6,136 nt of DNA from an uncultured Lachnospiraceae bacterium (GTDB taxonomy: Bacteria > Bacillota > Clostridia > Lachnospirales > Lachnospiraceae): assembly GCA_902803625.1 (NCBI GenBank), contig CADCQV010000058.1:1-6136 (forward strand), given 5' to 3'. The translations under genes were made by a program, and so were the position numbers. This document shows positions 1 to 5,903 of this stretch, piece after piece. Position 1 is the first letter of the stretch. Each line of letters opens with the position of its first letter. Below the pieces are notes generated by a model. The model ran no database searches, was not told the origin of the DNA, and saw only the letters and a program-made list of their open reading frames with translations.

Positions 1-13
1 GGTGGACCTTTTG

Positions 14-51
14 CGACCGCGTTTAGCCGCGCTGTGCGCGGCTGCGGGCCG
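14..51 (-). terminator. GC-rich stem-loop downstream of tRNA-Leu
   Basis: Read on the minus strand, perfect 8-bp arms AGCCGCGC and GCGCGGCT (43-36 and 32-25) enclose a 3-nt ACA loop. Outer arms at 51-44 and 20-14 extend the pairing with one bulged C and one G-U pair; the wobble pairs only in minus-strand RNA, which agrees with transcription from the tRNA side. The stem begins about 25 bases past the tRNA 3' end, so it could end the ddh-tRNA transcript or protect it from 3' trimming. No U-run follows it, so it is not a textbook intrinsic terminator. The structure is visible in the sequence; the role is inferred. Confidence 0.4.
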
Positions 52-75
52 TAGAATCGAACCCTCACGTTTTCA

Positions 76-157
76 TGCGCCGAGCGGGACTTGAACCCGC
101 ACGCCTTTCGACACAGGAACCTAAATCCTGCTCGTCTGCCAGTTCCGACACCGGCGC
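76..157 (-). tRNA. tRNA-Leu, anticodon UAG
   Basis: The minus strand gives an 82-nt class II tRNA. Its acceptor stem pairs GCGCCGG with TCGGCGC and carries discriminator A. The anticodon stem CAGGA/TCCTG encloses loop TTTAGGT with anticodon TAG at 123-121. A long variable arm, typical of tRNA-Leu, precedes a T-arm with GCGGG/CCCGC around TTCAAGT. The anticodon and discriminator A73 both fit leucine; it would read CUN codons. The 3' CCA is not encoded (TGA follows), so it must be added by CCA-adding enzyme. It lies 38 nt after the ddh stop with no clear promoter between, which suggests processing from a ddh read-through transcript. Confidence 0.96.
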
Positions 158-195
158 AGATATACCGGGACCCATTGAAGATCCCGATGAAATTT

Positions 196-1179
196 TTACA
201 AAAGGTGCGCTCTCTGTTCCTCGGGAGAAAGAGGACTGAGGTACGCAGGAGCCACGTCCAGCACAGTTATGCAACCGAAACGGTCCTCCTTATTCAGCCT
301 GTCAACCGCACGGGCATAGGCTGCAAGTACCGACCCGGTAAATTCTGGGTTCGAGTCAAGCTTCAGACTATACTCTATCACGTGCTTATTGCTGCCGTCA
401 CCAGTGGCACCGGTATATATCACCGACCCTCCGTGGGGAAGGCCTGCATGATCTTTTTTCAGTTCCTCTTCGGAAATAAAATTAACGGTGGTGTCATAAT
501 CCGCAAAGTAATTCGGCATGGTCTTTATTTCCTCTTCGATCCTTGCCTTGTCAGCATTTTCCTCAGCAACGACCCAGCACTCCCTTAAGTGCTTTTCCCT
601 TGTTGTGAGCTCGGGGTTTGATCCGCTCCTGACCTTATCAAGCGCAGCCTCAATGGGAACGGTATACTGCCTCGCATCCTTTACTCCCTCGATACGCCTT
701 ATGGCATCCGAATGTCCCTGGCTAACGCCCCTGCCCCAGAAGGTATAGTCTCTGCCATCCGGAAGTACCGAATGGGCATAAACACGGTTTAATGAGAACA
801 TTCCGGGATCCCAGCCACAGGAAATAAGAGCTGTTGTACCCGCATTTTTTGCTGCCTTGTCCACATTTGCAAAGTGCTGAGGTATATTTGCATGGGTATC
901 AAAGGAATCTATAACCGAATAAAGTGCCGCATACTTCGGTGTCATTTCAGGAAGATCCGTTGCGGAGCCTCCGCAGATTATCAGCACTTCGATGTCCTCA
1001 TGTCCGCTGTCCAGCTCGGAAACGCTCTTTACCTCGGCTCCCGGTGTATTGATCTTTATAGAAGCAGGATCCCGCCTTGTGTACACTGCCTTCAGTACCT
1101 GATCCTTGTTCCTCTTAACTGCTTCTTCAACTCCTCTTCCGAGGTTTCCGTATCCGAGTATTCCTACTTTTGTGATCAT
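196..1179 (-). CDS. ddh: meso-diaminopimelate D-dehydrogenase
   Basis: This is a cytoplasmic NADPH-dependent enzyme (EC 1.4.1.16) that converts tetrahydrodipicolinate, ammonia and NADPH to meso-2,6-diaminopimelate in one step. It bypasses the succinylase and acetylase routes to lysine and peptidoglycan precursor. The 327-residue product matches the usual 320-330. Visible motifs are the Rossmann dinucleotide loop GYGNLG (9-14), YTRR (33-36, placed to bind the NADP 2'-phosphate), CGGSATDLPE (69-78), CGWDPGMFSLNRVY (121-134), FWGRGVSQGHSDAIRRI (147-163), LPHGG (247-251) and LKLDSNPEFT (272-281). These closely follow the Corynebacterium glutamicum enzyme as I remember it. The chosen ATG at 1179 has GAGGAG 7 nt upstream; an in-frame ATG at 1194 overlaps that site and is unlikely. 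It ends 38 nt before tRNA-Leu. No good promoter is visible in the 133-nt gap behind it, so it may be read from the thrS-thioesterase transcript. Confidence 0.96.
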   Translation of the reverse strand: MITKVGILGYGNLGRGVEEAVKRNKDQVLKAVYTRRDPASIKINTPGAEVKSVSELDSGHEDIEVLIICGGSATDLPEMTPKYAALYSVIDSFDTHANIPQHFANVDKAAKNAGTTALISCGWDPGMFSLNRVYAHSVLPDGRDYTFWGRGVSQGHSDAIRRIEGVKDARQYTVPIEAALDKVRSGSNPELTTREKHLRECWVVAEENADKARIEEEIKTMPNYFADYDTTVNFISEEELKKDHAGLPHGGSVIYTGATGDGSNKHVIEYSLKLDSNPEFTGSVLAAYARAVDRLNKEDRFGCITVLDVAPAYLSPLSPEEQRAHLL

Positions 1180-1186
1180 GTTTTTT

Positions 1187-1192
1187 CTCCTC
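1187..1192 (-). promoter_or_regulatory. ddh ribosome binding site
   Basis: GAGGAG on the minus strand lies 7 nt (CAAAAAA on the plus-strand side) before the ATG at 1179. It overlaps the alternative ATG at 1194, so it decides the start in favour of the shorter protein beginning MITKVGILGYG. Confidence 0.85.
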
Positions 1193-1200
1193 ATTACAAA

Positions 1201-1300
1201 GATCCTTCGCTGACGCTCAGGATGACAGTTCTTATGATCCTTCGCTGACGCTCAGGATAACATTTGATTCAAGATCCTTCGTCGCTTTGCTCCTCAGGAT
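1201..1300. repeat. three palindromic intergenic repeats
   Basis: Two identical 23-bp copies (1201-1223 and 1236-1258) begin GATCCTTCGC and end GCTCAGGAT, 35 bp apart. A third, diverged 28-bp copy (1273-1300) shares GATCCTTCG and CTCAGGAT but has a different middle. Each can fold: ATCCT pairs with AGGAT, and in the first two a 2x2 mismatch is followed by GC/GC around TGAC. They fill the gap between the thioesterase stop and the ddh ribosome binding site. The form resembles short dispersed REP-like elements seen between genes in many bacteria; that family link is from memory. They may modulate transcript stability between the two genes or be inert. Confidence 0.75.
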
Positions 1301-1312
1301 ATGCCGCTCCTC

Positions 1313-2050
1313 TTACTCCTTTATTTCCACAAGACAGTACGGCATTCCCTTACTGTCATTCAGAGAGACTGTGAAAATCCGCTTTCCCTCACTTGTCCTG
1401 TCATTTATCACGGGATAGATAAGGTCGCCCTTAAATGCCTGCTTTCTGTATTCCACCCGGAGACCCTCAGGATTTGTCCTGTCTCCGAAGCCCGCTTCCT
1501 CAAGTGCGTCCGTGGCAAATCTGATATAGCGTTCATTATTAACATGCCGGTTTATATCGAGATCCCGTCTTCTTACGATCAGTTCATCTGCGGCATACTC
1601 CTCTCCCTCTCCGGGAATGGCTATCTTCCTGCCCGTATATGTCATATCCAGCTTTTCACCGGCAGGATAGGCAGCCGCCACATCCGGCGGAACCTTCACC
1701 GGGAGCTGGCTTTCGAGATCGATAAGCGCCCAGATGGAATTGGCCTTTGCGATCATACTGCCTTCAGCGTCCTCCATATAGAAATTCCTGCACCCGAAGA
1801 TCCCCTTAACACTGTAGGAAATGGTGCCGATCTTTACATCTTCATACATGGCAGGATAACGGTCAACCTCTATCTCCCAGAAGAGTATCATCCATGCGAA
1901 GCCCTTTTCCATAAGAACTTCCCAGGAACCGGCGGTCCCGGCGGAATGAAAGTTCGTACAGTCCTGAAAGTAATTGACCAATGCCGGCAGGCTCAGCTTT
2001 TTATTTACGCCGCATTCACTGTAACGGATCTTTGCGTCAAAACTGTACAT
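1313..2050 (-). CDS. acyl-ACP thioesterase (FatA-like, double hotdog)
   Basis: This cytoplasmic enzyme hydrolyses acyl-ACP, ending chain elongation and releasing free fatty acid. The 245-residue length fits bacterial acyl-ACP thioesterases (Pfam Acyl-ACP_TE). The first hotdog half starts with IRYSECGVNKKLSLPALVNYFQD (split here as IRYSECG at 8-14 and LSLPALVNYFQD at 19-30), the region that in plant enzymes opens the fold. The second half holds DLDINRHVNN (163-172), the counterpart of the plant D-x-N-x-H-x-N active-site loop, with N167 and H169 as expected catalytic residues. VEYRKQ (199-204) follows, whose E200 aligns with the catalytic-site glutamate of plant FatB. Chain-length preference cannot be read from the sequence. 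The start ATG uses the last A of the thrS TAA stop (TAATG), so translation is probably coupled to thrS; no strong ribosome binding site of its own is seen. Confidence 0.92.
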   Translation of the reverse strand: MYSFDAKIRYSECGVNKKLSLPALVNYFQDCTNFHSAGTAGSWEVLMEKGFAWMILFWEIEVDRYPAMYEDVKIGTISYSVKGIFGCRNFYMEDAEGSMIAKANSIWALIDLESQLPVKVPPDVAAAYPAGEKLDMTYTGRKIAIPGEGEEYAADELIVRRRDLDINRHVNNERYIRFATDALEEAGFGDRTNPEGLRVEYRKQAFKGDLIYPVINDRTSEGKRIFTVSLNDSKGMPYCLVEIKE

Positions 2051-3825
2051 TATTTCAGATCATCCGGAACTTCCGTCATCAGCTCCAGTGAGTACCCCTT
2101 ATTCATCCTGTTGCACATCGCCACAAAGGTATCAAGAGGAACATCATGGAGCACATTCTTTGACCCTCTCATATTGATGGATACCGTATTGTCTGCTGCC
2201 TCCTTATCACCGAGAACCAGCACATAGGGATCCTTAAGCGTCTTGAACTGCTTGATCTTTACCTTCATATTCTCATCCGTATAATCGGCTTCGAAACGGA
2301 TCCTGTTGTCAAAAAGAATGTCGGCAACCTTCTTTGCATACTCATTATTATCGACCCTTATGGGCACGATCCCGACCTGTACGGGAGCGAGCCAGAAGGG
2401 GAAGTGTCCCTTAAAGTTCTCTATAAGGATACCGATAAATCTCTCCATGGAACCGAAGATGGCTCTGTGTATAAGGACAGGTCTCTTGAATGAGCCATCG
2501 TCCGCCACATATTTAAGATCAAAATTAAGGGGAAGCTGGAAGTCGAGCTGTATGGTTCCCATCTGCCATTCACGCCCCAGACAGTCCTTCATTTTCAGGT
2601 CAATCTTCGGTCCGTAGAAGGCTCCGTCTCCGGGATTGATCTCGAAATTACCCTCACCGAGCTTATTGTTAAGTATCCTGGTCAGAGCCTCCTCTGCCTT
2701 ATTCCAGAGACCGATATCACCCATATAGTCATCGGGTCTCGTGGAAAGCTCGGCGGAATACTCGAGTCCGAAGGTTCCGTATATCTTTTTTGCGATATCC
2801 ATAATATCGCTTATCTCTGATTCTATCTGTTCATCGGTTACATAGGTATGGTCATCATCCTGATGGAACTCCTGTACCCGGAAAAGACCGTTAAGAGCGC
2901 CGGATTTTTCCTTCCTGTGGATAATATCCGTCTGGGAGAACCTTAATGGCAGCTCCTTATAGCTTCTCTGCCTGTATCTGTAAACATTGATGGAATTCGG
3001 GCAGTTCATGGGCTTTATCGCATATGTACTGTTCTCATCAATGGGAACGGTAAACATGCCGTCCTGATAATGTGCCCAGTGTCCGGACTGCACCCAGAGC
3101 TCCTTTGACGAAAGCACCGGACCGCTTATCTCCTCATAACCGTGGGTCGCATGCTCCCTTCTCCAATAATCGAGAAGCGCATTATAAACCTTCCAGCCTC
3201 TTGGCAGCCAGTAAGGCATACCCGGTGCCGTTTCATGGAACATAAACAGCTCCATCTCGGGACCAAGCTTCTTATGATCCCTTTCCATTGCCTCTTTGAT
3301 AAAGTTCAGATGATCCTTCAGCGCCTTCTTATCGGGGAAGCCGTAAACATAGATCCTCTGAAGCTGATCCCTGTTTACATCACCTCTCCAATAGGAACCG
3401 GACACCGACTTCACCTGAAATGCAGCATTCATAAGCTCTCTTGAATTATCAACGTGAGGCCCCCGGCAGAGATCCACAAAATCATCTCCCGTATGGTAGA
3501 TGGTTATGGTCTCGTCCTCGGGAAGATCCTTTATGAGCTCGGTCTTGTACTTCTGATCCTTGAATATTTCAAGGGCCTCTTCCCTTGAAACCTCTTTCCT
3601 TGTCCAGTCCTCACCTCTTTTTATGACTTCACGCATCTTATCCTCTATCATTTTGAAGTCATCGGTGGAAACGGTCCTCGGCAGGGCAAAATCATAATAA
3701 AAACCGTCATCGATCTGCGGTCCGATGGCATACTGCACTTCGGGTCCGAAGATCTCTATTACCGCTTTCGCAAGTATATGCGACAGCGAGTGACGGTATA
3801 TTTCAAGAAACTTTTCTTTTTCCAT
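2050..3825 (-). CDS. thrS: threonyl-tRNA synthetase without TGS domain
   Basis: This enzyme charges tRNA-Thr with threonine using ATP and edits Ser-tRNA-Thr. The 591-residue product begins directly at the editing domain: H12 and H16 (HSLSH), then C120 and H124 (DLCRGPH), all four editing-site residues. The class II core follows, with zinc ligands C275 (KPMNC), H326 (HQDDDH) and H453 (IHRAIFG). Motif 2 lies around LPLRFSQTDIIHRKE (293-307), motif 3 is RPVLIHRAIFGSMERF (448-463), and the anticodon-binding domain spans about 485-585. E. coli ThrRS has 642 residues, and the offset of about 60 equals a missing N-terminal TGS domain. I chose ATG 3825; the frame extends to a TTG at 3897, but that lacks a ribosome binding site and falls in a hairpin. 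AAGGA lies 13 nt upstream of the ATG, rather far. Motif 2 and MNCPNS (usually MNCPGH) are variant. The thioesterase overlaps it by one base. Confidence 0.95.
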   Translation of the reverse strand: MEKEKFLEIYRHSLSHILAKAVIEIFGPEVQYAIGPQIDDGFYYDFALPRTVSTDDFKMIEDKMREVIKRGEDWTRKEVSREEALEIFKDQKYKTELIKDLPEDETITIYHTGDDFVDLCRGPHVDNSRELMNAAFQVKSVSGSYWRGDVNRDQLQRIYVYGFPDKKALKDHLNFIKEAMERDHKKLGPEMELFMFHETAPGMPYWLPRGWKVYNALLDYWRREHATHGYEEISGPVLSSKELWVQSGHWAHYQDGMFTVPIDENSTYAIKPMNCPNSINVYRYRQRSYKELPLRFSQTDIIHRKEKSGALNGLFRVQEFHQDDDHTYVTDEQIESEISDIMDIAKKIYGTFGLEYSAELSTRPDDYMGDIGLWNKAEEALTRILNNKLGEGNFEINPGDGAFYGPKIDLKMKDCLGREWQMGTIQLDFQLPLNFDLKYVADDGSFKRPVLIHRAIFGSMERFIGILIENFKGHFPFWLAPVQVGIVPIRVDNNEYAKKVADILFDNRIRFEADYTDENMKVKIKQFKTLKDPYVLVLGDKEAADNTVSINMRGSKNVLHDVPLDTFVAMCNRMNKGYSLELMTEVPDDLK

Positions 3826-3928
3826 TTTGTTTTCTATATCCTTTCCATATATTAAGAACTTAACCTGATATCCGGAGAGTTCCGCACTTTCGTGCAAGCG
3901 CGAAATGGGTTCGGACTTATGACCCTGA
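3826..3928 (-). promoter_or_regulatory. structured 5' leader of thrS, no T-box
   Basis: This is the expected untranslated leader of about 103 nt if transcription starts near 3928. It contains a GNRA-capped hairpin, GCAC-GAAA-GTGC (3895-3884), extendable by two U-G pairs. AGTCC (3917-3913) can also pair with GGAACT (3883-3878) with one bulged A. The 9-bp sequence CCTGATATC (plus strand) occurs at 3864-3872 and again exactly 60 bp away at 3924-3932. The T-box consensus AGGGTGGNACCGCG, common before thrS in Firmicutes, is not found. A control role is possible but not shown. Confidence 0.35.
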
Positions 3929-3934
3929 TATCAT

Positions 3935-3963
3935 ATTATCCTCGTATTTTAAGGAAAATGCAA
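3935..3963 (-). promoter_or_regulatory. sigma-A-type promoter for thrS operon
   Basis: On the minus strand a -35 box TTGCAT (3963-3958) and a -10 box GATAAT (3940-3935) are separated by exactly 17 bp, matching TTGACA and TATAAT at 4 and 5 of 6 positions. The spacer is AT-rich. The predicted start is near 3928, about 103 nt before the thrS ATG. It lies in the only gap between the lipoprotein gene and thrS, so it would make thrS, the thioesterase and perhaps ddh and the tRNA a separate unit. Confidence 0.6.
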
Positions 3964-4002
3964 GCAGTTCCCGTTTCTTCACAAGGATAAAAGCATCAAT
4001 CA

Positions 4003-5739
4003 TCACGCTCCGGTAAAGATGATGCCCTTAAAGCCGTCGGCCATTTCGGCCGAGGGAAAGCTTATCTCTATCAGCCGGTATGCATTGTGGACCTCTCCCC
4101 CGGGTTTATAGATAAAATCCTGTCTGAAATCATACGTCCACTGCATGGGTTTTATCAGACAGACCTTAGAATCAGTATTAATGATAATATTACCGTTTGA
4201 GGGACAGAAGGGATGGTAAAGACCTATGATCCCGGAAACCCTTTCGCTAAGCGCAAGGCTCCAAGTAAGAGGATCCTTCCTTACAAGCATTTCCACCGGA
4301 TAATAATGAAAAGAATCGAATTCAGCCGCCTCCGGATTAAGAGGTGCTCTTTCGATCCTTTCGACTCCCGTATCATTCTCCGTTTCCGTATCGATTATCT
4401 TTTTTAGCTCTTCGAAATACAGACGGTAACCCTCGTTATTCGGATGCTTGACATCTACGGTAAGCTCCTCGTACTCTTTCCCGCTGTTATCAAATGCAGC
4501 TATGGTATCTGCAGTAGGGATATCGTAGTACTGCGAGAGCTCTTCTATCGCTTTTATCTTTTGGGTGTATTCTCTCTGGGAACTTTCGAGTATTGAAATG
4601 ATATTACAGGATGGATATTTTTTTTCCGCACTTCTTATAATGGCCTCATATTCGGCCGGAAGTGTTTTTCTGCCATCGTTTTCTCCGTAGCAGATTATCA
4701 TCAGATCATAGCTTACATCATCATTAAGGATGTTTTCGCGGACGTAGCCCGCGTAGCTTGAGTTGCCTCCCATGGAGATATTTGTCACGAGGCAGCTTAC
4801 CTTGTAGCGGGATTCCACATAACTTTTCAGAAGATCCGTCCAGGAGTTTCCTTCCGTGGCACCGCTTCCCGCTCCTATTGAATCCCCATTGACAAGGATT
4901 TTCACGTCTTTCCCCTGCCTGAGCTTCCTGTAGAACCCGTCATATTCTCCCGGCAGGATCTCCGTTTTTTCCCGGGATACTTTTTCCGGTTCCCCCTCCT
5001 CTTCTCCCTCGTTGTCGGGATACAGGAGCTCAAAGCTTTCATAATGATCGGGCGAATAATATATCAGCCCATCATTGGAGTAGATAAGTCTCTTCCCTCC
5101 CCTTTTCTTTGCATGCAGAGTATCTATGTCACACTCCCGGTATTCCCTTCCGGCGCTTTCCGGCAGCGTACCCTCATAGTTTCCGAAGTAGTCGCCCCCT
5201 ATGCATTTACCCCAGGCATATTCATCTAAGCTTCCTCCCGGCCATCCGAGCTTCTTTGCTTCCTTCTTTGTGATAAAGTTCTCCGGCAGCCTACCGTAGG
5301 TGTGTATATATAATGCCACATCCTCCTTTGAGGTATATGTGCCCCCTTCATCGATCGGTGCCGGAGCGCTGTTTTCTGCTGCCGCACTATTCCGTTCATC
5401 TAAAGTATCGTCTTCCGGGGTCTTATCTTCCGCTGCCTCCTCAGAAGCCGGTGCATTGTCTTCCTCTTCCTCTTCTGAAGCCGCTTCCCCCTCCGGCTCT
5501 TCCACCGTGCTTAAATCCACTGCCGTTTCTAAACTGCTTTCCGTACTGCTTTCTAAGCCGCTTTCTACACCGCCATCCGTGCTTCCGCATCCGAAAATAA
5601 GAAAGATACATAATATTATGGCAGCGAATGCAATGTTTATTTTTTTTCTTACCGTCATGCCTTTTCCAGCTTTCACTATGAAGCTCTCCGCCATGGAACC
5701 ACCAAAGTATATCATTTTTATCGTATTATGTCTCTCCAT
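4003..5739 (-). CDS. lipoprotein with barnase-like RNase and SGNH hydrolase domains
   Basis: This is a predicted surface lipoprotein of up to 578 residues (numbered from the ATG at 5739). Residues 28-51 form a signal peptide (TVRKK, then a hydrophobic stretch) ending in lipobox IFGC with C51. Residues 58-131 are an acidic, Ser/Ala-rich linker. Residues 135-241 closely resemble barnase (family Ribonuclease N1/T1/Ba): LPENFITKKEA, GKCIGGDYFGN, GREYRECDID, RLIYSNDGLIYYSPDHY. Barnase K27, E73, R83, R87 and H102 align with K158, E202, R213, R217 and H232; R59 is replaced by Y188. A second acidic linker (242-260) leads to an SGNH hydrolase (279-450) with GDSI (S287), G324, GEND (N354) and DVKH (D429, H432). 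Residues 460-578 are an unassigned module. Likely activities are RNA cleavage and ester (for example O-acetyl) hydrolysis outside the cell; substrates are unknown. No barstar gene is seen nearby. The start is uncertain: ATG 5658 (M28) gives a typical 23-residue signal peptide with GGAAAAGG just upstream; 5739 has AGGAGG 14 nt away. Confidence 0.85.
   Translation of the reverse strand: MERHNTIKMIYFGGSMAESFIVKAGKGMTVRKKINIAFAAIILCIFLIFGCGSTDGGVESGLESSTESSLETAVDLSTVEEPEGEAASEEEEEDNAPASEEAAEDKTPEDDTLDERNSAAAENSAPAPIDEGGTYTSKEDVALYIHTYGRLPENFITKKEAKKLGWPGGSLDEYAWGKCIGGDYFGNYEGTLPESAGREYRECDIDTLHAKKRGGKRLIYSNDGLIYYSPDHYESFELLYPDNEGEEEGEPEKVSREKTEILPGEYDGFYRKLRQGKDVKILVNGDSIGAGSGATEGNSWTDLLKSYVESRYKVSCLVTNISMGGNSSYAGYVRENILNDDVSYDLMIICYGENDGRKTLPAEYEAIIRSAEKKYPSCNIISILESSQREYTQKIKAIEELSQYYDIPTADTIAAFDNSGKEYEELTVDVKHPNNEGYRLYFEELKKIIDTETENDTGVERIERAPLNPEAAEFDSFHYYPVEMLVRKDPLTWSLALSERVSGIIGLYHPFCPSNGNIIINTDSKVCLIKPMQWTYDFRQDFIYKPGGEVHNAYRLIEISFPSAEMADGFKGIIFTGA
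5522..5569 (-). repeat. 12-bp in-frame tandem repeat in lipoprotein linker
   Basis: Four imperfect 12-bp units on the plus strand (gccgtttctaaa, ctgctttccgta, ctgctttctaag, ccgctttctaca) lie end to end. On the coding strand they give a four-residue period of the form x-E-S-x (VESG, LESS, TESS, then the diverged LETA; residues 58-73), just after the lipidated cysteine. The unit is a multiple of three, so gain or loss of copies would change linker length without breaking the frame. Confidence 0.6.
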
Positions 5740-5743
5740 TTCC

Positions 5744-5767
5744 GGGGTGTCACCCTCCTGACACCCC
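5744..5767 (-). promoter_or_regulatory. stem-loop presenting AGGAGG before lipoprotein gene
   Basis: On the minus strand perfect 8-bp arms GGGGTGTC (5767-5760) and GACACCCC (5751-5744) flank the 8-nt loop AGGAGGGT, which contains the full AGGAGG ribosome binding motif. The 3' arm ends four bases before the ATG at 5739. The motif lies 14 nt from that ATG, too far for standard use if unfolded, whereas folding would bring loop and start codon closer. It may be a translational control element, or as DNA an operator (inverted 8-mers with 8-bp centre). The structure is seen; the role is inferred. Confidence 0.45.
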
Positions 5768-5903
5768 TGCTTTTATTTCCTCTTCCTGCTATAGCAACAT
5801 CACCTTCGGATGAATATCCTGCTCGTCCGGTTCGTATCTTTGGCGATTCTCCAATGAATGTGATGAAGATGTGAAAAGGCCGCATGACATTCTAATGATC
5901 AGG

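Noticed and set aside
52..72. A T-arm-like sequence (GGGTTCGATTC on the minus strand) beside the tRNA, suggesting a second or remnant tRNA
   Set aside because: Only two of five T-stem pairs form, and there is no acceptor, D or anticodon arm.
91..588. A plus-strand open frame over the tRNA and ddh 3' end
   Set aside because: It crosses a clear tRNA gene and is antisense to ddh.
1301..2227. A 308-codon open frame on the plus strand
   Set aside because: It lies antisense to the thioesterase and thrS, whose families are recognised; its translation resembles no protein and has no ribosome binding site.
3852..3863. Inverted repeat ttaagaacttaa in the thrS leader
   Set aside because: Arms are A/T-rich with a 2-base loop, so a stable hairpin is unlikely.
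3826..3897. A longer thrS starting at TTG 3897
   Set aside because: There is no ribosome binding site, the codon sits in a hairpin, and the added 24 residues do not resemble a TGS domain.
5300..5761. Plus-strand Ser/Pro-rich frames opposite the lipoprotein N-terminus
   Set aside because: They are complements of the acidic Glu/Ser/Ala linker codons and of the signal peptide; low complexity explains the open frames.
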